Shown here: positions 32,672 to 41,300 of the stretch, piece by piece
Position numbering within the stretch: the stretch's first letter is position 1
Layout: every line of letters begins with the position of its first letter
Assembly (NCBI RefSeq): GCF_003716585.1
Contig: NZ_PTJO01000001.1
Location: 186,001-250,000 of the forward strand
Direction: 5' to 3'
DNA: 64,000 bases
Source of the DNA: Corynebacterium alimapuense
GTDB taxonomy: Bacteria > Actinomycetota > Actinomycetes > Mycobacteriales > Mycobacteriaceae
Translations under genes and position numbers: made by a program
The notes under the pieces: model-generated
Told to the model about the DNA's origin: nothing
What the model saw: the letters and a program-made list of their open reading frames with translations, nothing else
The model's database searches: none

Positions 32672-35008
32672 ATGTTCCACAAGTGGGGAAATTTTTCCTA
32701 CCAGCACCGGCGCATCGTGCCGTTGCTCATCATCGCGGCCATCTTGGTTCTCTACGTGCTCTTCGGTCTACGACTCGGCGAGCGAATGAGCCAGGAAGGC
32801 TGGGATGATCCTGGATCAGCCTCCACCGCAGCTGCTGCCATCGAGCTCGAGACCTTCGGGCGCGATAACAACGGTGACGTCATCCTCTTGTTTGAGACGG
32901 AAGCAGCGTCAGGGCAGACCCTCAATGACCCAGTGATTTTCGAATCTCTGGCTACCCACTTGGATCAGCTAGAGGCAACCTATCCCGATCAGATCGACAC
33001 CGTCACCAGCTATTTCAACACTCGTAACGTACAACTAATCAACGACGATGGCACCCAAGCTTTTGCCTCGATTGGTCTCAGCGGCGATGGCGAACAAACT
33101 CTGAAGGACTTCCGGGAGGTCAAAGACTCACTGGTTCCTGAGAATCCACCGGAGGGAGTAACCACTCAGATTGGTGGCGCGACCGCTGTGGCTGATGCCC
33201 TCGATGAAGGCATGGCTGGCGACATCGTTCGCGCTGAGGTCGTTGCCCTGCCAGTGGTGGCACTGCTATTGCTAGTGGTCTTCGGCTCAGTCGTCGCGGC
33301 TTTTATGCCTTTGATCGTGGGAGTTCTTTCGATCGCTGGATCACTAGGCATCCTGTCGGTTCTGGCCGGGGTAACCCAGGTCAACGTCTTCGCCCAATCC
33401 GTGGTCACCTTGCTTGGGCTGGGCTTGGCCATCGATTATGGATTGTTCATGGTCTCGCGATTCCGTGAGGAACTCGACCGCGGTAAAGAAGTAAAAGATG
33501 CGGTTATCACCACCACATCTACCGCAGGCAAGACTGTGGTCTTTTCCGCCGCGATGGTAGCGGTAGCTCTCTCTGGACTCCTGGTGTTCCCGCAGGCATT
33601 CCTCAAATCAGTTGCCTATGGAGCGATCTCCGCGGTGGCCTTGGCAGCATTGCTGTCGGTAACGGTACTGCCAGCTCTATTTGGACTCCTTGGCCGCAAT
33701 ATAGACAAGTGGTCTATCCGGAAGACCAAGCGCACCGCCAGGCGGCTGGAAGACACTCTCTGGTTCCGGATACCTGCGTGGTCTATGCGTCACGCCAAGC
33801 TGGTCACGGTGGTAGTCGCAGGTGTGCTCATCGCGCTAACCATCCCGCTGACTGGGGTGAAATTCGGAGGTATCAACGAGACATACCTTCCGCCGGATAA
33901 CGAGACTCGCGTCGCGCAGGATGAGTTCAATGACAGCTTCCCGGCTTTCCGTACCGAACCGGTCAAGTTGGTAGTCACTGACGCCACCGAAACTCAATTG
34001 GTCGATATCTACGTTCAAACCCGCGATATCGAGGGCTTGTCCTCACCCTTCTCCCCAGACTCCGGCACAGTAGATGGCACTACGGTGCTCTCTGCTGGAA
34101 TCGCCGACCGAGACTACAACGAAGAAGTCATCGACCAACTACGCGCCCTCGATATCCCCGAAGGGGTCAATGTCTACATCGGCGGCACCCCCGCCATGGA
34201 GATCGAGTCAATTGAGGCACTCCTCGAGAAGCTGCCGTGGATGGCGCTCTATATTGTCATCGCAACATTCTTGCTTATGGCAGCTGTCTTTGGCTCGTTG
34301 ATCTTGCCCGCGAAGGCGGTCATTATGACAGTCCTCGGACTCGGTGCCACCTTGGGTATTCTCACCGCCATCTTCGTCAGCGGAGTCGGCGCGGACCTGT
34401 TCAACTTCACTCCAGGTCCGTTGATGTCTCCGGTGCTGGTCCTGATCGTGGCTATCGTCTACGGACTGTCCACCGACTATGAAGTGTTCCTCGTCTCTCG
34501 GATGGTCGAAGCCAGAGACCGAGGAGAAAGTACCGACGATGCCATCAAGTACGGCACTGCCAGAACCGGATCGATCATCACCGCCGCTGCCCTGATCATG
34601 ATCGTGGTAGCCGGAGCATTCGCTTTCTCAGAGATCGTCATGATGAAATACATTGCCTTCGGCATGATCGCTGCGTTAGCAATCGATGCGACCATCATTC
34701 GTATGATGCTCGTGCCCGCAGTCATGCACCTATTGCAAGATGACAACTGGTGGGCACCACCATTGGTGCGCAAGATTTACCACAAGCTCGGCCACAGCGA
34801 GACCCCTGCGCCAACTGCAAAGGAAAGCGACGTCGATAAGCATCCCGAAGACGCTGAGCTACTGATTGACTCCGCCATCGTCGTGGATGAGGAAGAGGCG
34901 GCACGCAGTGGCCGCAGCACACGCGATGATGATGAGCTGATTCCTTTCGCCGAGTTAATGCGCAGACTGCAATCGGATGAGGACAACCCTCGGCAGCTGG
35001 GACGGTAG
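32672..35008 (+). CDS. MmpL/RND family exporter, probable trehalose monomycolate transporter
   Basis: A 778-residue inner-membrane proton-driven exporter of the MmpL3/CmpL group. It has twelve helices in two repeats, with a periplasmic domain after helix 1 (about residues 37-180) and after helix 7. The Asp-Tyr pairs that carry protons are present in both halves: D255-Y in AIDYGLFMVSRF and D602-Y in LSTDYEVFLVSRM. The cytoplasmic C-terminal 90 residues are acidic. Its neighbours accD3 and pks13 make the mycolate it would export, which supports CmpL1 (NCgl2769) as the closest match. Confidence 0.88.
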   Translation: MFHKWGNFSYQHRRIVPLLIIAAILVLYVLFGLRLGERMSQEGWDDPGSASTAAAAIELETFGRDNNGDVILLFETEAASGQTLNDPVIFESLATHLDQLEATYPDQIDTVTSYFNTRNVQLINDDGTQAFASIGLSGDGEQTLKDFREVKDSLVPENPPEGVTTQIGGATAVADALDEGMAGDIVRAEVVALPVVALLLLVVFGSVVAAFMPLIVGVLSIAGSLGILSVLAGVTQVNVFAQSVVTLLGLGLAIDYGLFMVSRFREELDRGKEVKDAVITTTSTAGKTVVFSAAMVAVALSGLLVFPQAFLKSVAYGAISAVALAALLSVTVLPALFGLLGRNIDKWSIRKTKRTARRLEDTLWFRIPAWSMRHAKLVTVVVAGVLIALTIPLTGVKFGGINETYLPPDNETRVAQDEFNDSFPAFRTEPVKLVVTDATETQLVDIYVQTRDIEGLSSPFSPDSGTVDGTTVLSAGIADRDYNEEVIDQLRALDIPEGVNVYIGGTPAMEIESIEALLEKLPWMALYIVIATFLLMAAVFGSLILPAKAVIMTVLGLGATLGILTAIFVSGVGADLFNFTPGPLMSPVLVLIVAIVYGLSTDYEVFLVSRMVEARDRGESTDDAIKYGTARTGSIITAAALIMIVVAGAFAFSEIVMMKYIAFGMIAALAIDATIIRMMLVPAVMHLLQDDNWWAPPLVRKIYHKLGHSETPAPTAKESDVDKHPEDAELLIDSAIVVDEEEAARSGRSTRDDDELIPFAELMRRLQSDEDNPRQLGR

Positions 35009-35023
35009 CCGCGAGTGCAGGTA

Positions 35024-36091
35024 ATGAAACGGGCGCTCATCAACCCTTGGACAAGGTGGCTTGCGCCACTGGCAGTCCTCGCGGCACTCGGAATGTTCTT
35101 CCGTGATGAGCTTCCGTTTCTAGGAGAAGGAATAGGTCGCCTCTCCGATATGCATCTGCCAGGAGTGGCGCTAGCCGTAGCCACCGCTAGCGCCTCACTG
35201 CTGGCAATGGCCGAAGTCATGCGCCTGCTTATACGAGCAGGTGGAACCTCCGTAGCGTTGACGGAAACCACCGCCATTACCTTGGCATCAAACTCATGGT
35301 CCACCACGTTGCCTGGCGGGCCTGCATTTTCCGCAATCTTGACCTATCGAGTCCAACGCGGCTGGGGCGCCAGCGCCATCCTCTGCGGCTGGTTTTTCGT
35401 GCTTTCCTCCGCGTTGTCGACCATGTGGCTGGTGCTCATCGGAGCTTCAGCAGTGTTTTTCCTCGGTGCTCAGGTCAGTGTTAGCTCACTGTTGGTGACT
35501 CTGGTGGCCACCGTTCTATTGTCTTGGGCGGTGTACTGGGCGACCAATAATCCGCGCTGGATCGAGCGGTGGGCACGCGCTTTAGTGCCCAAGTTCAACC
35601 GAATACTCCGCCGGCGTCGAGAAGCTGGGCTCGAAACAGTCATCGGACAGATCCGGCAGTTGAACTCGGTGAAGATGTCACCGCAACGATTCTTCGCCAG
35701 CGCAGGATGGTCATTAGCCAACCGGCTATTAGATGCTCTGACCATCTGGGCCAGCATCTGGGCGGTCACTGGCGAGCTTCCCTGGTTGGAGGCCTCGCCT
35801 GAGCACACCACGATCATGGGCGTATTGCTGGTCTATGCCTCTGCGAAAATTGCAGGTTCCGCCCAAATAACACCCGGCGGGCTCGGGACCGTAGATGCTG
35901 CCATCTTCACCGCGCTAGTTGCCTCCGGGCTGACCGCGGTCAACGCTACTGGGGTCGCGTTGCTCTACCGGCTGATCTCCTTTGTGCTGGCAGCGACAGT
36001 CGGCTGGGTGGTCTATTTCCTGTACTACGCTCGTCGTGGGCTCAAGGCTAGAGATCCCCTACCCGATGAACAACCAGTAGCTGACCGCTAG
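35024..36091 (+). CDS. Flippase-like integral membrane protein (LPG synthase TM/UPF0104 type)
   Basis: A 355-residue protein with about eight helices, related to the membrane part of lysylphosphatidylglycerol synthase/AglD. Family hallmarks are WSTTLPGGPAFSAILTYR and AQITPGGLGTVDAAI, in which PGG repeats in symmetric halves. A lipid-linked sugar flippase or transfer role is often proposed but unproven. ATG 35024 is chosen over an in-frame GTG at 35015. It follows mmpL by 15 bases, so it is cotranscribed and may share in envelope lipid export. Confidence 0.82.
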   Translation: MKRALINPWTRWLAPLAVLAALGMFFRDELPFLGEGIGRLSDMHLPGVALAVATASASLLAMAEVMRLLIRAGGTSVALTETTAITLASNSWSTTLPGGPAFSAILTYRVQRGWGASAILCGWFFVLSSALSTMWLVLIGASAVFFLGAQVSVSSLLVTLVATVLLSWAVYWATNNPRWIERWARALVPKFNRILRRRREAGLETVIGQIRQLNSVKMSPQRFFASAGWSLANRLLDALTIWASIWAVTGELPWLEASPEHTTIMGVLLVYASAKIAGSAQITPGGLGTVDAAIFTALVASGLTAVNATGVALLYRLISFVLAATVGWVVYFLYYARRGLKARDPLPDEQPVADR

Positions 36092-36101
36092 AATCAGTGG
36101 C

Positions 36102-36485
36102 ATGAACAGGTATTCCGCTCTTGCCGCCGATGTCGTCGCCATCACCATCTTTGCGTTTTTGGCCCGAGTGGCCCACCAAACCGAAGAGATGCCGCTCAAT
36201 GTTTCCGGCTGGCTCAGTACCCTCTGGCCGTTCTTGATCGGAGTCGCCGTGGCCTGGATGATCATCGTCTTGGCGCACTGGGATGGAGCCCAACTGGCGC
36301 CTGCGGGTGTATTAGCTTGGGCCATCACTGCGGTGACCGGTTTGGCAATCTGGGGGCTGCGCAATGGAGAATTCCCACATTGGTCCTTCATCATCGTGGC
36401 CACAGTAATGTCCGGGCTGTTGATGCTCGGATGGCGGATAGTAGCGAGATTTGTCATTCGCGCTAAATCCACCGCGATTGCCTGA
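36102..36485 (+). CDS. DUF3054 family membrane protein
   Basis: A 127-residue protein with four membrane helices. It starts AADVVAITIFAFLARVAHQTE and ends with GWRIVARFVIRA, consistent with DUF3054, which is widespread in actinobacteria and of unknown function. It is the last gene of the trmB operon, starting 10 bases after the flippase-like gene, and is followed by a strong terminator. Confidence 0.85.
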   Translation: MNRYSALAADVVAITIFAFLARVAHQTEEMPLNVSGWLSTLWPFLIGVAVAWMIIVLAHWDGAQLAPAGVLAWAITAVTGLAIWGLRNGEFPHWSFIIVATVMSGLLMLGWRIVARFVIRAKSTAIA

Positions 36486-36502
36486 GCCTAGCCACAGAAA
36501 CT

Positions 36503-36545
36503 AATGGCGCCGGCCGCCCCGATAACTGGGGTGGCCGGCGCCATT
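36503..36545. terminator. Strong bidirectional terminator between DUF3054 and the accD3 operon
   Basis: AATGGCGCCGGCC-CCCC pairs with GGGG-GGCCGGCGCCATT around GATAACT, giving an almost uninterrupted 17-bp stem with one mismatch. It ends the trmB operon on the plus strand and, read the other way, lies 18 bases after the 32-residue gene on the minus strand. Confidence 0.88.
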
Positions 36546-36563
36546 GCTCTTTCTGACTGAGCT

Positions 36564-36662
36564 TTAGCTGCTCATGCTGCTAACAGTGAAAGAAATTTGG
36601 TTGATGATCATGAAGAAGTAGTTGATGATATCCCCGGAAAGATCGATTGCGGTGCTCAGCAT
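36564..36662 (-). CDS. 32-residue small protein beside accD3, porin-like or mycoloylated-peptide-like
   Basis: ATG 36662 follows a perfect AAGGAG (9-base spacing) and opens 32 codons with a TAA stop 18 bases before the terminator. The peptide starts MLSTAIDLSG, continues with the aromatic and Ile-rich IINYFFMIINQISF, and ends TVSSMSS. It lacks a signal peptide and charged clusters. Small amphipathic peptides without signal sequence, rich in serine, form the PorA/PorH/ProtX outer-membrane group of corynebacteria, some O-mycoloylated on serine; the likeness is in style only. It lies 77 bases downstream of accD3. Confidence 0.65.
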   Translation of the reverse strand: MLSTAIDLSGDIINYFFMIINQISFTVSSMSS

Positions 36663-36739
36663 ATTTTATTGCTCCTTAAGAATGAATTTTCCAGATTTAT
36701 GACTTGTACCAACTACATCGATGGCGAAAGGTAATTGCG

Positions 36740-38290
36740 TTACATCGGCATAATGGTGTGCTTCTTCGGCAGATCCTGCTCTTGTTTATCCGCCAACTGA
36801 CGTACCGCTCGACGAAGCGCCAGTCGGGTATCCCGCGGCTGGATCATCGCATCGAGATAGCCACGCTCGGCGGCAACATAAGGACTAGTCATGTTCTCGT
36901 CATAGAAGTCCATGAATAGTTTCTTGAGGTAGCCACGCTGTTCCGGCGGAGCCGCTGCGAGCTGCTTTCCCTGAATCATCACTACCGCCGCTGCTGAACC
37001 CATGACAGCGATTTGGGCGGTAGGCCAAGCCAAGTTGATATCACCGCTGAGGTTTTTCGAACCCATCACGGCATATGCTCCGCCATAGGCCTTACGCACG
37101 ATGAGCGTGATTTTAGGGACAGTCGATTCCACGACGGCAAAGGCCAGCTTGGCTCCGCGGTGAATCAGACCGGCGCGTTCTTGATCAACGCCTGGCAGGT
37201 AGCCCGGGGTATCGACCACAAAGACCAACGGAATGTTATAGGCATCGCAGATACGAACAAACCGTGCGCCTTTATCAGCGGCGTCGGCATCAATACAGCC
37301 GGCGAAGTGCATTGGGTTATTGGCAACGAAGCCAACGGCGCGACCATCAATTCGACCAAAGGCAGTGATCAAGTTCGGTGCGTAGTTTGCCTGGATCTCC
37401 ACCAGCTGGGAATCATCTCCGAGCAAAACCAGCAGGTCAAGCATGTCATAGCCCGCGTTGGAGTCATTGGGCATAAACAGGTCGAGTTCTTCTGCCTCAG
37501 AGATCTCTTCATCACTGGGCGCATCGAAAACCGGCGCCGGGTCGTAGCACGTCAGTGGAAGGTGATCGAGCAAGTCCCGCACAAAGTCGAAGGCTTCATC
37601 TTCGCTAGCAACCACCGCGGAGATATTGCCATTGAGCTCCTGTTGGCGGGCCCCGCCCAGTTCAGCAGAGGTGACATCCTCGCCAGTGACTTCGCGGATC
37701 ACTGCAGGACCAGTGACATACATTTCGGTCTGCCCATCGACGGCAATGACGAAGTCAGTGGTCACTGGAGCATAGACCGCGCCACCAGCAGATTTGCCCA
37801 GCATGATCGAAATCTGGGGGCTACGTCCAGAAAGCGGCAGCTGCCGACGCGAGATCTCCGAGTACATGGCCAAGGAGGTCACTGCATCTTGGATTCGGGC
37901 GCCACCAGAGTCTTGGATGCCGATGACCGGGCACCCAATCTTGATCGCCATCTCCATGACCTCGACAACTTTACGGCCAAAAGCCTCGCCGACGGAGCCG
38001 CCGTAGACGGATTTATCGTGAGCATAGATAGCCACCGGACGGCCATCGATATGCCCATAACCGGTGACTACGCCGTCAGAATAGACTGCATCCGGATTGC
38101 CGGGAGTTTTTGCTAAAGCGCCAACTTCGACAAAGCTCCCTTCATCCAGGAGCGCACTAATTCGCTGTCGAGGCGTTGTTCGTCCCTCTTCATCACGGCG
38201 TAGCCGAGCGCGTTCACTGCCTGGATCTTGCGCTTTGTCCAAGCGGACACGCAGATCGGCTAGCCTGCTCGCCGTCGAGCTCTCAGTCAC
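36740..38290 (-). CDS. accD3: Acyl-CoA carboxylase beta subunit for mycolate synthesis
   Basis: A 516-residue carboxyltransferase. The two crotonase-like halves are clear: GGSVGEAFGRKVVEVMEMA and IQDSGGARIQDAV in the N half, and FVVDTPGYLPGVDQE and KAYGGAYAVMGSK in the C half. It belongs to the acyl-CoA carboxylase complex that makes the carboxylated fatty acyl extender for Pks13. It lies 26 bases downstream of pks13 on the same strand, as in all mycolate-producing actinobacteria. An Ala/Arg-rich N-terminal segment precedes the first domain, and the biotin carrier subunit is not in this window. Confidence 0.92.
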   Translation of the reverse strand: MTESSTASRLADLRVRLDKAQDPGSERARLRRDEEGRTTPRQRISALLDEGSFVEVGALAKTPGNPDAVYSDGVVTGYGHIDGRPVAIYAHDKSVYGGSVGEAFGRKVVEVMEMAIKIGCPVIGIQDSGGARIQDAVTSLAMYSEISRRQLPLSGRSPQISIMLGKSAGGAVYAPVTTDFVIAVDGQTEMYVTGPAVIREVTGEDVTSAELGGARQQELNGNISAVVASEDEAFDFVRDLLDHLPLTCYDPAPVFDAPSDEEISEAEELDLFMPNDSNAGYDMLDLLVLLGDDSQLVEIQANYAPNLITAFGRIDGRAVGFVANNPMHFAGCIDADAADKGARFVRICDAYNIPLVFVVDTPGYLPGVDQERAGLIHRGAKLAFAVVESTVPKITLIVRKAYGGAYAVMGSKNLSGDINLAWPTAQIAVMGSAAAVVMIQGKQLAAAPPEQRGYLKKLFMDFYDENMTSPYVAAERGYLDAMIQPRDTRLALRRAVRQLADKQEQDLPKKHTIMPM

Positions 38291-38316
38291 TGATCACCAC
38301 TGCCTTCACTAGTACT

Positions 38317-41300
38317 TCAGCTGTCTAAGCTCTTGATGCGCTTGGTCATGTGCGCACCAACCACGCCGATGGCCGGTTCGTCGGGAACCGCTAGGTGGTC
38401 ACCGGAGAGCTGAATGATATCCAGTTGATCAACGATAGCCGACCAGCCACCGTCTGGGTCAATCTCAGCGTAGCGGGGTTCTAGCTCAATGGCACCAGCA
38501 TGCATCCGCTCAGCTCGGAAAAGTAGGACCGGCACATCTACCGCTGCCCAGCGAGCAAAATCTAGCTTGTCCAGAATCCGATTGTCCACGAAGCTGGCAC
38601 GCTGGTGTTCAAGGACACCTGCTGCCAAACCGTGCTCGGAGGCGTCGGTAGTAGCAAGGAATTGCTCAAGCATGCCGAGCATCGCTTCTTCTCCGGCGGT
38701 CTCTAGCAGTTCGAATGGCACCGGGAAATCGAGACCGTAGGTGCGCTTGGCGAAGGCGCTGTAGCGCTCCCACCGCGCTTTGGTCTCTTCCAGGGTGTCC
38801 GGCACAGGTTCAGAAGGCTGAGCGGTATCGAGCAGTGCAATGAACGAAACTTCAACATCAGTACCCAGTAGCTGATAGGCAACCTCATAGGCGAGAGCGC
38901 CACCAAAGGACCAGCCACCGAGGACTACCGGTTGCCCGGCTGCGTATTCACGAATCTCATCGAGATAGGCGGCGGCACGATCTTCGAGGCTGCCTTCTAG
39001 CCGTTCCACACCATAGACTGGGACATCTTCCGGTAGGCGGCGCATGAGTGGTTGGTAGACCACTGTCGAGGAACCTGCTGGGTGGAAAAGAAACACGCTC
39101 GGGCTAGTAGATCCCGCAGGCCGGGCGCGCAGGACGCGAATATTGCCCTCGACTTCGGTCTCAAGTCCCTCGCGGACCAGGTTGGCCAGCGGCTCGAGAG
39201 TTTCGGCTTCCATGACCTGCACAGCAGTGATGGCTAATCCGGAACGCTCGCTCAAGCGCTCAGCGATCTTCGTCGCGATATCACTATCGATGGTCGCCAG
39301 TCGGCTGGTTACTCCAGCTGCGGCTTTGCCAGTGATAGAAGCCCAAGCGGCGAAAACCAAGCGCTCGGAGGCATCACGAGGTGCAACACCAACTCCTTCA
39401 GCTGACTCAGTATCGTCACCGGAGGTGTTGGCAGACGTCTGCAGGGCTGGAGCGATCGTGGTCTCGGTGTTCCCGCTGCTCTCGGAGGCGGGCGCACCCT
39501 GCTCCAGCGAAACTCCGCTTTCGGCTTCCTTCTGTGTGACAGCTTCTTCAACGAGCGTGACGACATCGGCTACCGAGGCGTCGCGAAGCGCTTGGACCTG
39601 CAACGGCGGAATCTGGAAATCATTTTCCACCCGATTCTTAATGCGCATACCCATGAGGGAATCCAGGCCTAAATCGATCAACGGCAGTTCGCCGGGCAGA
39701 TCATCGACGTCATATCCCATCGACTCTGAGACGATGGCGCGCAGGCGTTCTTCAATGCTCTCGCCAGAAGAGCGCGACCAGCGTAGCGATTCGACTTCGA
39801 GATCCTCATCCGCGAAGAATCCACCGATGGAGGGCTCGACCACCGCGGAGGGCTGAGGTGATTGCACACCGGGCGAAATCTGTTGGGCGCCCAGGCCCAG
39901 TGAGCTGGCGAAGCCTTCTGCCAGCAGGCTGGAGGCGTTATTGCCATCAATATGGTGCACTGCGATCGCTAGGCCACCAATGGTTCGAGTCGCAACCGTG
40001 GTGATCTCGCCTTGGGCCGGCAGCATGGCATGTTCTTCGGCCGCAACCAGCTGGGAGTTCGGTTCAACGACCTCAGCCGCGCGCTCAAGCAACGCTAGCG
40101 CGGAGGGAATTTGATCGGCGTTAGTTGTGAATGCTGACACGCCGCCGGGTAGGTTGACCCGAGTACCCGGCAGGCTCGCGGTGTGGTTGCTCGAAGGTCG
40201 AGCATTGGTCCAGTATTGCTGATGCTTCCATGTGGTCACCGGCGCGGATAGAACTGGCCCGTCACCATAGACGGCAGAGAAGTCCACCTGATCGCCACTG
40301 GTGTAGAGCTTGGCTAACAACTCGCGCACTGAGTCTGAAACGTTGACCTTGCGCTTGAGTACGAACAGCAATTGAGCGTCCGGTTTGCCAACGCTAAAGG
40401 CAGTATTAATCATCCCCATCATTGCCACGGGGTTTGGGGAAATCTCCACCAAAGTGTTGTGGCCGTGAGCAAAGGCGACCTCGATGGCATCTTGGAAGTA
40501 CACCGGCTGACGGGTCATGCGCAACCAGTAGTCGGTGTCGTGAACTGTAGTACCAGGCTCATGGGCCAGCCCGCGGTCTACCGATGAGAACAACCGAATC
40601 TGCAGCGGTTGTGGGGAGATACCTGCGGTCTCGAATCCGAGCTCGCCGAGTAGCGGCTCCACAGCGCTGGTGTGCCCAGCGCCCTTAACGTTGAGCAGTC
40701 TGGCGAACTTGCTCTCTGCCTCAAGCTTTTCGACGAGCGCGGTAACCGCCTCTCGAGGACCTCCCACGGTGGTCATTCCCGGACCTGCGTACACCGCAGG
40801 TTCAATTCCCGCGAACTTCTCATCGTGCTCGCCGAGTGCGGCCAACTCTTCGGTAGACAGCTCAACCACAGCCATGGCACCAAGTTGGTCTTCTGGCAGG
40901 GATTTTTCGCCTTCGCCCATCAACCGAGCGCGGTGGCAAGCAATCTGTAGGCAATCCTCTGCGCTAAGGCCACCGGCTGCGTAGGCAGCGGCGATCTCAC
41001 CCATCGACATACCAACTACTGCTGCGGGCCGAACCCCGAAGCTGGCTAGGAGGTCAGTCAATGCGATTTGGATCGCGGTGATGGCTACCTGTGCAGTTTC
41101 AGTGTCATAAGTCTGCGCATCATCCCGAACCAGTTCAAGCACCGACCAACCAACCTCGCGGTCGATAAATACGTCCAGCTCGGTCATCCGATCCAAAAAC
41201 AGCGGGGAAATCTCAATCAGATCTTTGGCCATCTTGCGGTGCTGAGAACCGAAACCGGAGTAGACAAAGACCGGACCAACAGCAGCTGGAGCATCCGCGA

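Noticed and set aside
37013-38116. 367-residue plus-strand frame opposite accD3
   Set aside because: Pure shadow of the high-GC accD3 codons; accD3 has complete catalytic motifs.
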